Notes: generated by a model not told the origin, from the sequence alone. Counted from the stretch's first letter, positions 16,036 to 25,599 are shown. The stretch is DNA of 29,327 nt from a virus (IMGVR_UViG_3300032293_000534:1-29327), one strand, 5' to 3'. Numbers and translations are program-made.

Positions 16036-17886
16036 ATGGCCGGCGTATTTAAAACAATTGCACCCGAAGATCAAACAATAACTCCTTTTAAAGTATATAA
16101 AAGTTGGGAATATACTGGTACTATAGGTAATAAGTATTCAGAATTAACGTCTCAAAGTATATTTGTTTTAACGGCAATTCAACCTACCCCATCAAATTTT
16201 TCTAACGGATTAATGCCTTTAGATTTTCAAGAGGAAGTAGATTTAGATTTATCTACAAGTTTATTAAATTCTAATTATAAATTTATACCGGCCGGAGTTT
16301 TATGGCAAAGTTTAAAACATCAATATTTTAATGATTATAAAGGCCAAATTAATTTTGGAGGATATGCTCAGCCGAATATTAACAATTCAAGTAATTTAGA
16401 TATATGGTCTGGTACATCTTTTAAACCAAATGCTCCGCAACTAACTAAAACATACGCATATATCGATCATACAACAAATACTCCTTCAGGATCATTAGAA
16501 TTAGGAAATTTTGCTTCTGTAATATCTATACCGCAAGCTAAATTTGGTGAGGAAATAAAACCAGGTTCTGTACAGATAATTATGGATCCGGGTTCCGGTG
16601 CTAATTATACTTTAATTGATGACAGTAAGGGTAATTTAATAGATTCTTCAGTAAATTCGTCATTTAAATTAAATAATCGTTTAATGCGTTTAGGATTTGA
16701 TACGGATAATATAATTAGCGACTCTAGATATCCGACAGAAATTACTTCTTATAATACTAGAATAGCAGAATCATTTGTAACCTCGAGCAGTGTTCCATAT
16801 GGAAAAAGTATATATTTGTCTGAAAGTTACGTGCGTATTGACGGAACACCTTCATACTTTAATCCTAGAACATTGGATAATTACGCAGTTAGTTTTTGGT
16901 TTACATTAGATACTACAACACCGGGGCATGGAAGAAATTCTCATTTAATATCTAAAAGAAGTTTAGCAAGAAATTATGGATTAATTAATCCTTCGGGTCG
17001 AAAAGTTGCCGGCAATATATGGAGGCCTAATAACAACATAACTCCGTATGATATTTACGTAAATCAATCAGGTAATTTGCAAGCGCAAGTAGGAGACGGG
17101 TCTACGTTATTAACCATTAATGCAGGCGCAGTTTCGGCAAATACGCCAGTTCATGTAGTATTACAAAAATCCGGATCTTCGTATGAATTATATAAAAACG
17201 GGGCTAAAACATCTACTACTGCTAATTTATCAAACATAGCTAATGACGCTGATATTTTTATCGGATGTAAAGGATTAGATATATATAATAATGATCAGCC
17301 ATTCGCATCGATGGTTGGTAGTATCGATGAAGTACAAATTTATAATACGTATTTAACTCAAGCAGAAATTAATCAATTAGGAGATTCAGGTAATAATTTA
17401 TCTAATTTATCAAACGTAGGAAAAATATTTTATAGAGAAGGTATTATCGTAATTAATAACCCGGATAGTAAATATGGTAGTGCATATCAACTTCCAGATT
17501 ATACATTATTTTCAACGTCGTTATATAACAATGGCCCTGCATTTAATGGCTATGCATCGAATGATTATATAACTAACCCGGGCGGTAGTAGTATACAGTC
17601 TATAAATATTAAATGGAATTCAACTTTAACATTATACGAGAATGAAATTCTTTGCAGAATAAATGAAGAAGAATTTAATTTTACTTTGAATCCGTCAATA
17701 TTAAAAGATTCTGAAAATGGTCAATTACCTAAAGAATTTATTTATAACGATGAATTTGGACCATATATAACTACAATTGGTTTATATAATGAAAATGCAG
17801 AATTATTGGCAATAGGTAAATTAGGCGGTCCTATTAAAAAACGAAGTAATGTAGATTTAAATATAATCGTAAGATTCGATCAATAA
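16036..17886 (+). CDS. Virion structural protein with LamG-like domain
   Basis: A 616-residue protein. The N-terminus FKTIAPEDQTITPFKVYKSW is a conserved opening for structural proteins of marine T4-like phages. Residues about 255-445 form a LamG/concanavalin A-like jellyroll: YAVSFWFTLD, PVHVVLQKSGSSYELYKNGA, DIFIGCKG, and the typical closing motif GSIDEVQIYNTYLTQAEINQ. Such domains bind glycans or surface ligands. The last about 78 residues share the tail described for the protein at 14673 (FTLNPS, PYITTIGLYNENAELLAIGK). The gene starts a new unit after the terminator. A receptor-contacting or decorating tail component is plausible. Confidence 0.7.
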   Translation: MAGVFKTIAPEDQTITPFKVYKSWEYTGTIGNKYSELTSQSIFVLTAIQPTPSNFSNGLMPLDFQEEVDLDLSTSLLNSNYKFIPAGVLWQSLKHQYFNDYKGQINFGGYAQPNINNSSNLDIWSGTSFKPNAPQLTKTYAYIDHTTNTPSGSLELGNFASVISIPQAKFGEEIKPGSVQIIMDPGSGANYTLIDDSKGNLIDSSVNSSFKLNNRLMRLGFDTDNIISDSRYPTEITSYNTRIAESFVTSSSVPYGKSIYLSESYVRIDGTPSYFNPRTLDNYAVSFWFTLDTTTPGHGRNSHLISKRSLARNYGLINPSGRKVAGNIWRPNNNITPYDIYVNQSGNLQAQVGDGSTLLTINAGAVSANTPVHVVLQKSGSSYELYKNGAKTSTTANLSNIANDADIFIGCKGLDIYNNDQPFASMVGSIDEVQIYNTYLTQAEINQLGDSGNNLSNLSNVGKIFYREGIIVINNPDSKYGSAYQLPDYTLFSTSLYNNGPAFNGYASNDYITNPGGSSIQSINIKWNSTLTLYENEILCRINEEEFNFTLNPSILKDSENGQLPKEFIYNDEFGPYITTIGLYNENAELLAIGKLGGPIKKRSNVDLNIIVRFDQ

Positions 17887-17887
17887 T

Positions 17888-18301
17888 ATGAAAAGAAAAA
17901 AGTTATCTAAAGAAGCGGTTGCAAAAAAATATGGTTTTAAAAGTGGTTTAGAAGAAAGAATAGCCGATGTATTAACGGATAAAAAAGTTAATTTTGGTTA
18001 TGAGGTAGATAAAATCACATATACTATTCCAGAGACTTTACATAAATATACTCCCGATTTTAAAATAAACAAATCAGAAGGGCGTGTATTATATATTGAA
18101 ACAAAAGGACGGTGGGTTACTGCAGATCGCAAAAAACTTAAATTAGTAAAAGAACAGCATCCTGAATTAGATATTAGAATTTTATTTCAAAATGCTAAAA
18201 ATAAAATTACTAAAAATTCTAAAACTACTTACGGTGACTATGCCGATAAAATAGGTATTCTTTGGGCCGAAAAAACAATTCCTGATTCTTGGTTTGAATA
18301 A
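17888..18301 (+). CDS. Endonuclease I-type Holliday junction resolvase (T7 gp3-like)
   Basis: A 137-residue protein that resembles T7 endonuclease I along its length. SGLEERIADVL carries the E22 that matches T7 E20. HKYTPDF carries D57 (T7 D55), and IETKGRW carries E71 and K73 (T7 E65, K67), so the whole metal-binding catalytic set is present. The T7-like block EQHPELDIRILF and an ending of the IPDSWFE type add support. It should resolve branched DNA and degrade junctions before packaging, working as a dimer. Classical T4 uses the unrelated endonuclease VII (gp49) for this. It follows the preceding structural gene by the TAATATG junction and precedes primase, so it belongs to the DNA-processing set. 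Confidence 0.9.
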   Translation: MKRKKLSKEAVAKKYGFKSGLEERIADVLTDKKVNFGYEVDKITYTIPETLHKYTPDFKINKSEGRVLYIETKGRWVTADRKKLKLVKEQHPELDIRILFQNAKNKITKNSKTTYGDYADKIGILWAEKTIPDSWFE

Positions 18302-18332
18302 CGATAGATTTTCTATATATTAAGGTTTAATT

Positions 18333-19265
18333 ATGGAAGATACTAGATTATTAGAACTACTGCAGGCAATTTTAGGTAAAGCAAAATCGACTAATAAAGG
18401 TAATGCAGCTTTTCATTGTCCATTTTGTAATACACAAAAAAAGAAATTAGAAGTACAATTATATACAAACGATAAAACGGAAAATCCGTGGCATTGTTGG
18501 GTATGTAATAAATCAGGAAAAAAGATATCTACTTTATTTAAAGCATTAAATGTAGATAAACAAAAGTTTACTGAATTATATCGTATACTTCAAATAACTC
18601 CTGCAAAATATAATATACAAGATGTAGCAGAGCAAGTTAAACTACCAGCCGAATTTCATCCATTATATATAAAACGTCCTTCAGTAGAATATAAAAATGC
18701 ATTATTTTATTTACTTAAAAAACGAGGATTAAGTGTACATGATATTATTAAATATAATATAGGATATTGTGAAGATGGTGAATATAGTAAAAAAATTATT
18801 ATTCCATCATATGATTCAAATGGTAAATTAAATTATTTTGTATCAAGAACATATTACGATGCAGAATCTTTTCGTTATAAAAATCCTGAAGTAAGTAAAA
18901 ATATAGTTGGATTCGAAAATTTAATTAGTTGGGATTTACCTTTAGTTTTAGTAGAAGGGGCATTCGATGCAATTGCAATTAAACGAAATGCTATTCCTTT
19001 ATTTGGTAAAACGATTAGCGAAGATTTAAAAATGAAAGTTATGCAAAACAATGTAAAAGAACTTTATATTTGTTTAGATAAAGACGCACAAAAGCAAGCA
19101 TTAGAGCACGCAGAATATTTTATTAATAACGGAATAATAGTTCATTTCGTTAACTTAGATGAAAAAGATCCTTCTGATATCGGATTTATTAAAATGAAAA
19201 ATATTATACAAGATACAGAACCATTTTCTTTTTCAGATTTAATATCATTAAAATTAGCATTATGA
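18333..19265 (+). CDS. 61: DNA primase, gp61-like
   Basis: A 310-residue protein. The zinc-binding N-terminus has CPFC (C29, C32) and HCWVC (C55, C58), typical of primases that read trinucleotide start sites. A TOPRIM catalytic core follows: LVLVEGAFDAIA with E208, and ICLDKDAQ with D249 and D251 as metal ligands, then KDPSDIGF. T4 gp61 has 342 residues, so length fits. The enzyme should make RNA primers for lagging-strand synthesis with a gp41-type helicase, which is not in this window. An AAGG stretch precedes the ATG. It overlaps the downstream nuclease gene by 4 nt (ATGA), indicating translational coupling of replication and recombination genes. Confidence 0.85.
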   Translation: MEDTRLLELLQAILGKAKSTNKGNAAFHCPFCNTQKKKLEVQLYTNDKTENPWHCWVCNKSGKKISTLFKALNVDKQKFTELYRILQITPAKYNIQDVAEQVKLPAEFHPLYIKRPSVEYKNALFYLLKKRGLSVHDIIKYNIGYCEDGEYSKKIIIPSYDSNGKLNYFVSRTYYDAESFRYKNPEVSKNIVGFENLISWDLPLVLVEGAFDAIAIKRNAIPLFGKTISEDLKMKVMQNNVKELYICLDKDAQKQALEHAEYFINNGIIVHFVNLDEKDPSDIGFIKMKNIIQDTEPFSFSDLISLKLAL

Positions 19266-22200
19266 AAATAGATATAGGATTATCTTCAATTGATAAAATT
19301 TATCATATTGCAGATGTACATATTAGAAATTTAAAACGACATTCAGAATATAAAGAAGTATTTACTCGTTTAAAAGAATATATTTCTTCTACAAAAACTC
19401 CGAATAGTATAATTTATCTCGCCGGAGATATTGTGCACGCTAAAACAGATATGACTCCTGAGCTAATACAAGCTGTACAGGAATTTTTTAAAATGATGGC
19501 AGATGAATTGCCTACTATTTTAATTACGGGAAATCATGATTGTAATTTGAATAATAAAAATAGATTAGATGCTTTAAGTCCAATTGTAAATGCACTTAAA
19601 CATCCCAATTTATTTTATTTAAAAGATTCTGAAGTATATGAAATAGCAGATAAACATTTTGCAGTAATGTCTGTATTTGATAAAGCAGTTGATTATATAA
19701 AGGCAGACTCATTTACCGCTCCTTATAAGATTGCATTGCATCATGGATCGGTGGATAACTCATATACAGACGTAGGATTTAGATTAGAAAATAAACATGT
19801 TAATAACGATACATTTGCAGGATATGATTTAGTATTACTAGGAGATATTCATAAAGTTCAGTATTTAGATTCTAAAAAAACAATTGCATACGCCGGAAGT
19901 TTAATTCAACAGAATCATTCAGAAGGATTAAAACATGGGTTATTAGTTTGGAATCTAAACGATAAGTCATCTCAGTTTATTCAAATACAAAATGACTATT
20001 GTTTTTATACGTTAGATATAGATAATGGAAAACATGCTTCGTATGATAATTTACCTAAAAACGTACATTTAAGAATAAGAGTTAAAGATACGGAATCAGA
20101 TGTAGTAAATTTAATACTTGCTGATTTTAAAATGAAATATAACGTAGTCGAAGTCGTAATACAAAAAACTAACGATTTTGCTCATAAACGCTCGACCTCG
20201 AAGAAAATAGATATAGGTGATATCCGCGATCCTGAAAACCAAAATACGCTAATCTATGACTATTTAAAACAAAAATTTAACCTCGACGATACATTTTTAG
20301 ACGGTGTTAGGCATATAAATCGAAAGACAAATAGTAGTTTAGTTGCAGCAGATATCACTCGTAATATAATTTGGTTGCCAAAGAAGTTTGAATTTTCAAA
20401 TATGTTTTCTTACGGAGAAAATAACGTAATTGATTTTACAAATTGTAAAGGTACATATGGTATATTCGCTCCTAATGCAAGCGGTAAATCTACATTATTA
20501 GAAGCTCTTTCATATTGTATATTTGATAAATGCGCAAGAGCATTTAAAGCAGTGCATGTAATGAACAATAAAAAAGATTCATTTCATTGTAAATTTAATT
20601 TTGAAATTGATGGTGTAGATTATTTTATAGAAAAGTCTGCAACACGTACAAAATCAGGGCATGTAAAAGTAGAAATTGATTTTTGGTATATAAATGAAGC
20701 TGGCGATTCTATTTTCTTAAACGGTCAAGAACGTAGTGACACTAATAATATTATTAGAAAACATGTAGGTACATACGAAGATTTTATTTTAACTTCATTA
20801 TCATTACAAAATAACAATACTGCATTTATCGATATGAGCCAGAAGGACCGTAAAGATTTACTAGCTCAGTTTTTAGATATTAATGTATTTGAAAGTTTAT
20901 ATAATATTGCTAATGCAGAAAGTAAAGATATATCAGTATTAATTAAAGAACATAAAAAGACAGATTATACCGGGACTGTAGCAAAACATGAAAATGAAAT
21001 TCAGTCATTAAATACTACATTAATAAAATTAGAACAAGATAAAACCAAAGTAGATGATTTAATTTCTGAGTTAAATGATAAAATTGTATCACAAACTAGT
21101 TTACTTAAACCTATTGATGTTAATGTAATCGATCTACAAGAATCGTTAGATAAGCAACAACGTTACGAAGATAAAAGTTTAGAATGTAATACTAATTTAA
21201 ATTTAATATTAGGACAAAGAGAAGATCTACAGCAAGAAATAAATCAGTTAACTGGAAGTTTAGATACATTTAATAAAACGGAAATAGATAATCAGTTAAA
21301 TGAAATGAATAAAATAGCTACTGAAAAATCTTCGTATGAAAGTATGTTAACTCGATTATCTACAACATATAAACATACAAAAGAAAAGGCAGATAAATTA
21401 GATACATTAGAATACGATCCTAATTGTAAATTTTGTATGAACAATGTATTTGTTAAAGATGCAGTAGACGCTAAAAATAAATTAAACGAATTAGAATCTC
21501 AAGTTACTGAATTACAAAATAAAGTAAATGATTATGATATTAAATTAAGATCATATCAAATTTGGATAGACCAATCTAAATCATATACTTCTGCTATTGA
21601 TATTATTACAAGAAAAAATATCGCTCTTAATTCTACCAATACGAAGATTCAGACAATGAAATCTAATTGCGATACTATCGATAAATCTTTAGATCAAATT
21701 AAAAAAGATATTGAACTTTATAAACAAAATGAAGAATCGATAGCTGCAAATAAAATTGTACAAGAAATAATAGAAGAATTACAATCTAAAAAGAAACAAG
21801 CAACGGATGTTAGTAATGCTTTAAATAAACAAATTATTCAGCTTAATGGAAATATACAAATGCATGAAGCAAATAAGCAAACTGCATTAGATGCTATACA
21901 AAAGTTAGCTGATTTAGAAATACAATATAAATACTATCAATATTATTTGGAAGCAGTAAATAGAGACGGTGTACCTTATCATTTAATTAGTTTAGCTATT
22001 CCTCAAATTGAACAAGAAATAAATAATATACTTATTCCAATTGTAGATTTCGTAATTAAATTAGATACTGACGGAAAAAATATTAATGCTTATATTGTAT
22101 ATGATACTGATAGTTTTTGGCCAATAGAATTGACTTCTGGTATGGAAAGATTTTTAAGTTCATTAGCAATACGTTCTGCATTAATTAATGTATCTAGTTT

Positions 22201-22408
22201 ACCGCGACCAAACTTTTTAGCAATTGACGAGGGATTTGGGGTATTAGATTCGGATAAATTAATTAGTATTTATTCATTATTTAATTATCTTAAAATACAG
22301 TTTACTTCGTTATTTATTATTTCTCATATTGATTCCATGAGAGATGTTGTTGATAGTTTAATTGAAATTAATAAAATTAATTCTTTCTCCAAGATAGACT
22401 TCCATTGA
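19262..22408 (+). CDS. Single-chain Mre11-Rad50-type recombination nuclease (gp47-gp46 fusion)
   Basis: One continuous 1048-residue frame encodes both halves of the SbcD/SbcC (gp47/gp46) complex. Residues 1 to about 345 are a calcineurin-like nuclease with ADVH (D18, H20), GDIV (D56), GNHD (90-93), HHG (H160, H161) and GDIH (D195, H197). Residues about 370-1048 are a Rad50-type ATPase: Walker A GIFAPNASGKST (400-411), Q-loop Q516, a long coiled coil broken at the zinc-hook motif CKFC (722-725), the signature LTSGMERFLSSLA (S959-G960), Walker B FLAIDEGFGVLD (D989, E990) and switch SH (1021-1022). In T4 the two are separate (339 and 560 residues). It should resect DNA ends for recombination-dependent replication and host DNA breakdown. 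No frameshift or stop is seen at the junction. Confidence 0.92.
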   Translation: MKIDIGLSSIDKIYHIADVHIRNLKRHSEYKEVFTRLKEYISSTKTPNSIIYLAGDIVHAKTDMTPELIQAVQEFFKMMADELPTILITGNHDCNLNNKNRLDALSPIVNALKHPNLFYLKDSEVYEIADKHFAVMSVFDKAVDYIKADSFTAPYKIALHHGSVDNSYTDVGFRLENKHVNNDTFAGYDLVLLGDIHKVQYLDSKKTIAYAGSLIQQNHSEGLKHGLLVWNLNDKSSQFIQIQNDYCFYTLDIDNGKHASYDNLPKNVHLRIRVKDTESDVVNLILADFKMKYNVVEVVIQKTNDFAHKRSTSKKIDIGDIRDPENQNTLIYDYLKQKFNLDDTFLDGVRHINRKTNSSLVAADITRNIIWLPKKFEFSNMFSYGENNVIDFTNCKGTYGIFAPNASGKSTLLEALSYCIFDKCARAFKAVHVMNNKKDSFHCKFNFEIDGVDYFIEKSATRTKSGHVKVEIDFWYINEAGDSIFLNGQERSDTNNIIRKHVGTYEDFILTSLSLQNNNTAFIDMSQKDRKDLLAQFLDINVFESLYNIANAESKDISVLIKEHKKTDYTGTVAKHENEIQSLNTTLIKLEQDKTKVDDLISELNDKIVSQTSLLKPIDVNVIDLQESLDKQQRYEDKSLECNTNLNLILGQREDLQQEINQLTGSLDTFNKTEIDNQLNEMNKIATEKSSYESMLTRLSTTYKHTKEKADKLDTLEYDPNCKFCMNNVFVKDAVDAKNKLNELESQVTELQNKVNDYDIKLRSYQIWIDQSKSYTSAIDIITRKNIALNSTNTKIQTMKSNCDTIDKSLDQIKKDIELYKQNEESIAANKIVQEIIEELQSKKKQATDVSNALNKQIIQLNGNIQMHEANKQTALDAIQKLADLEIQYKYYQYYLEAVNRDGVPYHLISLAIPQIEQEINNILIPIVDFVIKLDTDGKNINAYIVYDTDSFWPIELTSGMERFLSSLAIRSALINVSSLPRPNFLAIDEGFGVLDSDKLISIYSLFNYLKIQFTSLFIISHIDSMRDVVDSLIEINKINSFSKIDFH

Positions 22409-22415
22409 TATTTAT
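22408..22415 (+). promoter_or_regulatory. Recurring ATATTTAT leader motif (candidate late promoter element)
   Basis: ATATTTAT begins at the end of the preceding gene and lies 25 bases before the ATG at 22433. A real Shine-Dalgarno-like AGGAG (22423-22427) follows, one of few in the window. A late virion gene after a replication gene would need its own promoter. Confidence 0.45.
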
Positions 22416-22432
22416 ATGATATAGGAGTTTAA

Positions 22433-24409
22433 ATGGCTAAAGGGCCTCAAGATCAACAACAACAACCAAGTAATAATTCGACATACCAAGAATTAATTAA
22501 TTCTGGTATTCCTACTACCGCCGCCTTAGCAGACGTAGAAACGAATAACGTAGCAAAAGAAATTGTTTATAAAGAATTAGATAGAGTACCGGTACCGGTT
22601 ACGGACACTGATCCGAATTCTCCTAATTATTTACGAGTTACGTATTTACCAAATGAATTTAATTTAGGTAAAAATTTAATACGTATACGTCCAAATATTC
22701 CCGAATTTATAGAGGGTACTCAATTATATGTAGAAATTATCGATTATAATGGAAATCCTATATACTACGAAATAGAAATTAATTCAGAAACAAAAGATCT
22801 TTTTATTATTATTTCAGTTTATATTTACGAAGAAACGCCTCCAGGACCATGCGCAGTATATATTTTAGGTACTATAAAAAACGTACCAATTCCTGAAAAT
22901 AATAAAATTTATCCTGTAAATTTTCGATGGGCGCAAATCATTAATGTAGACACGTCTGAAAAAACGAAATCTCCGATAATATTTACTACATTACCAAAAG
23001 CTTCGGTATTAGCAAATACGGCTTCATATGATATATTAACATATACGGGAAATTCTCCATTTACTAGTAGTATATTTTATAATGTACATTTACATAACGG
23101 TTTTTTAAATCCGTCTATTACTGCATTAAATTCTTCAGATACATTTAATTCAGCGATGACAAATGGTAATTTATATGCCAGATATGAAGATTTACAATTA
23201 ATATCTCCTACAAAATTTTCGTCTAATTATTTATTAGGAGGAGGTGTTACTGCTAGTATAAAAGACTATTTAACAAGTAAATCATTAAACTTAGATGAAC
23301 CAATTGTTATTTATCAACAAAATAGAGCAGATCAAATAGTTTTAGAATCTGTTATTTTTAAAACAGCGAGTATTGCATATGAACAAGATCCTTCGGGGAT
23401 AGCACAAAGTTCTTTTAGTAAACGAGTATTAACAATAGGATTTACTGATTTAGACCCGTTTGTGGGACAAATAAGAAGTATAAAAACGTTTTATAGAGAT
23501 ACTGCATTAAAAACCACAGAATATTTAATATTAAGTGATTTTTTAGTTCCGTCTACAAATGTAAATATCGGTTATAATCCTCCTACCGCATCATTTACAT
23601 TAATATTACCTGATTCAGAAGTCGAGGAACATTATGATGTTCGATTCGAGTTTTATAATAATGAAACGGTACCTAGTTTACAAGTATTAGAGATTAGAGA
23701 TATTACTGTACCGGGAGTACCAGACGTAATAGTGAATAATAGCGGTATATTAATGGTAAATCCGGTTACAAGTATATTAGACGGAAAAAATATGGTACGT
23801 ACGTTATATCAAGATTATGATATACATAATTTATATACATCATCACTACGAATGTTAACGGGTAGTAGCTATCCAATAACTAGTTTATATACATACGACC
23901 AACAAAAATCAATTGCACAATTTACTGCATTTATACCGGATGGGGCGTCATACGTAACAGCATATTACAATACAGCTATAGTTAATTTAACTCAAAAAAC
24001 ATTGCCTGAAGATTTAGGATATTATAATTACAATGTAATGTTATCTGTATATGAAATGTCAACATCATCTTATTCAAACTTTACATACGATACCGATCAA
24101 ATATTATTACCGAAAGTTTTAACGTCAACTGCTAGTATTACAATGTATTCGGGGCAAGGTTCGACACAAACCGCGTTTGGATATCCGATAAAGCATACAA
24201 TACAGTTACCTGAAACAGGTAAATTATATAGATTTTCTTTAGAACATAATATTACTGTTACTGGATCGTTCGGGCCTAATTCAGCATCATTTAACGTTTC
24301 ATGCTCTATAAAAGACATAGATATTTTATCATCAGGGTTATTATTTGTAAGTGGTGCTCGACCAACATATGTATCCGGGGCATATAGTTATAATATTCCA
24401 AGTATATAA
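22433..24409 (+). CDS. Large virion-type structural protein, beta-rich
   Basis: A 658-residue protein with a Gln/Asn-rich low-complexity N-terminus (residues 4-16), then a helix (YQELINSGIPTTAALADVET). The rest is almost wholly predicted beta strands rich in Ser, Thr, Tyr and Asn, interrupted by proline turns, consistent with a chain of Ig-like or fibre-type domains. No known enzyme motif, coiled coil or membrane segment is visible. It has its own AGGAG site and ATATTTAT leader. The composition matches the structural proteins at 14673 and 16036 rather than its replication-gene neighbours. A tail fibre or tail-surface protein is the likely class; I do not recognise a family. Confidence 0.6.
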   Translation: MAKGPQDQQQQPSNNSTYQELINSGIPTTAALADVETNNVAKEIVYKELDRVPVPVTDTDPNSPNYLRVTYLPNEFNLGKNLIRIRPNIPEFIEGTQLYVEIIDYNGNPIYYEIEINSETKDLFIIISVYIYEETPPGPCAVYILGTIKNVPIPENNKIYPVNFRWAQIINVDTSEKTKSPIIFTTLPKASVLANTASYDILTYTGNSPFTSSIFYNVHLHNGFLNPSITALNSSDTFNSAMTNGNLYARYEDLQLISPTKFSSNYLLGGGVTASIKDYLTSKSLNLDEPIVIYQQNRADQIVLESVIFKTASIAYEQDPSGIAQSSFSKRVLTIGFTDLDPFVGQIRSIKTFYRDTALKTTEYLILSDFLVPSTNVNIGYNPPTASFTLILPDSEVEEHYDVRFEFYNNETVPSLQVLEIRDITVPGVPDVIVNNSGILMVNPVTSILDGKNMVRTLYQDYDIHNLYTSSLRMLTGSSYPITSLYTYDQQKSIAQFTAFIPDGASYVTAYYNTAIVNLTQKTLPEDLGYYNYNVMLSVYEMSTSSYSNFTYDTDQILLPKVLTSTASITMYSGQGSTQTAFGYPIKHTIQLPETGKLYRFSLEHNITVTGSFGPNSASFNVSCSIKDIDILSSGLLFVSGARPTYVSGAYSYNIPSI

Positions 24410-24417
24410 TTATTAAT

Positions 24418-25599
24418 ATGAAAATAATCGCAATTTATCCAGGCAGATTTCAACCTTTTGGTAAACATCATGCAGAAGCATTTAAATGGTTACAATCTCA
24501 ATTTGGCGCTAATAACTCTTATATAGTTACTTCCAATGTAGTTAGTTTACCTAAATCTCCTTTAGATTTTAAAGATAAAAAAGATATTATTACTCAATAT
24601 GGTTTAGGCAAACATGTAGTAAATGTTAAAAATCCATATAAAGCAGAAGAATTGTTATCTAAATTCGATCCAGCCACTACGGCAGTAGTTTTTATGGTAG
24701 GTCAAAAAGATATGGAAGAAGATCCTAGATTTAAGATAGGTAAATTAAAATCAGCCAAAGATTCTTATTTTCAAGATTATTCTAAAAATATAAAAAAACT
24801 AAAAGGTTTTGATACTCATGGTTATTTAGTTGTAGCACCTCATGTGTCAATTAAAATACCAGGATTTGGTGAAATGAGCGGAACGGCAATACGTAATGCA
24901 ATAGGGTCAGCCGATACTGAAGCTAAGCGTAAAGAATTATTTTCTGTAGTATTTGGGTGGTATAATTCTTCATTAGCTAAAAAATTACATGATAAATTTA
25001 ATATGAAGGCCGAAAGTATAATTGAAAGTTATATGTCTTCTAACAACGATTTTATTGAAGAAGGATATATGTCTACAAAGCAGCAAAAAAACCATAATAC
25101 AAAATTAGATAAATTAAAAGATTTTTTAGATAAAAATCACGGGCGTGAATTTGTTTATGATTTTGAAGAATTTCCTAAAACGGTATATGGAGTTAACATA
25201 GAAGAAAAAGTTTTTTGGGATAACTTTTTTAAATTAATAATGGAAGGAGGCGCCGGAGGTCATATGGCACATCCATTTGATATACCTAGCGTTACTACCG
25301 GAAATGATTTAATAAATGTGTTTAATCAGTCTATAGAATATTTAGGTAAGAAACCCGCATCAGTTAAAATTGATGGCGTTAATGCTTCTATACGTTTAGT
25401 TAAATTAAATAATAAACTTCAATTTGTAATGGATAGAGGTTCTAATAAACCTTTAGATGTAAAGGGAATTACAAAAGCAGAATTAGAAGATAGATTTGGT
25501 TCGGGACATGGCATGATTAAAATAGGTGGAACTGTATTAGATATTTTTAATGATTCATTATCTACTTGTAAACCTGAACTTAAGGCATTAGGATTATAA
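24418..25599 (+). CDS. Nucleotidyltransferase fused to N-terminal part of a ligase-like domain (5' half of an interrupted gene)
   Basis: A 393-residue product. Residues 1-190 are a HIGH-type nucleotidyltransferase fold (NMN adenylyltransferase/cytidylyltransferase-like): IYPGRFQPFGKHHAEAF with H17, H18 in the GRFQPF--(G/H)H site, VFMVGQKD, and the closing motif MSGTAIRNAI (153-162). A charged linker (200-270) follows. Residues about 275-393 start a covalent nucleotidyltransferase (RNA/DNA ligase) domain with motif I KIDG (K317 as the expected nucleotide-bearing lysine), then FVMDRGS and GHGM. The frame stops at TAA 25597-25599 before motifs III-V, which appear in the same frame in the next ORF. 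The two are best read as one gene interrupted by a stop codon. Confidence 0.8.
   Translation: MKIIAIYPGRFQPFGKHHAEAFKWLQSQFGANNSYIVTSNVVSLPKSPLDFKDKKDIITQYGLGKHVVNVKNPYKAEELLSKFDPATTAVVFMVGQKDMEEDPRFKIGKLKSAKDSYFQDYSKNIKKLKGFDTHGYLVVAPHVSIKIPGFGEMSGTAIRNAIGSADTEAKRKELFSVVFGWYNSSLAKKLHDKFNMKAESIIESYMSSNNDFIEEGYMSTKQQKNHNTKLDKLKDFLDKNHGREFVYDFEEFPKTVYGVNIEEKVFWDNFFKLIMEGGAGGHMAHPFDIPSVTTGNDLINVFNQSIEYLGKKPASVKIDGVNASIRLVKLNNKLQFVMDRGSNKPLDVKGITKAELEDRFGSGHGMIKIGGTVLDIFNDSLSTCKPELKALGL
25597..25599 (+). other. In-frame TAA interrupting a ligase-like gene
   Basis: This TAA is in the same reading frame as the ATG at 25615. Read through, the chain would run LGL-stop-DNPNIMFNIEYVAG without a gap, joining ligase motif I upstream to motifs III-V downstream. 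TAA is the normal stop of most genes here, so it is not a recoded sense codon across the genome. One base change from a sense codon such as CAA, AAA, GAA, TTA or TAT would create it. Confidence 0.8.

Noticed and set aside
19262-22408. Frameshift or sequencing error artificially joining gp47 and gp46.
   Set aside because: The joined frame is continuous, and the linker (about 345-375) has normal composition, with no stop and no homopolymer slip visible at the border.
25597-25599. TAA as a globally recoded sense codon.
   Set aside because: TAA closes most other genes in the window at expected domain ends, so a genome-wide reassignment cannot explain it.
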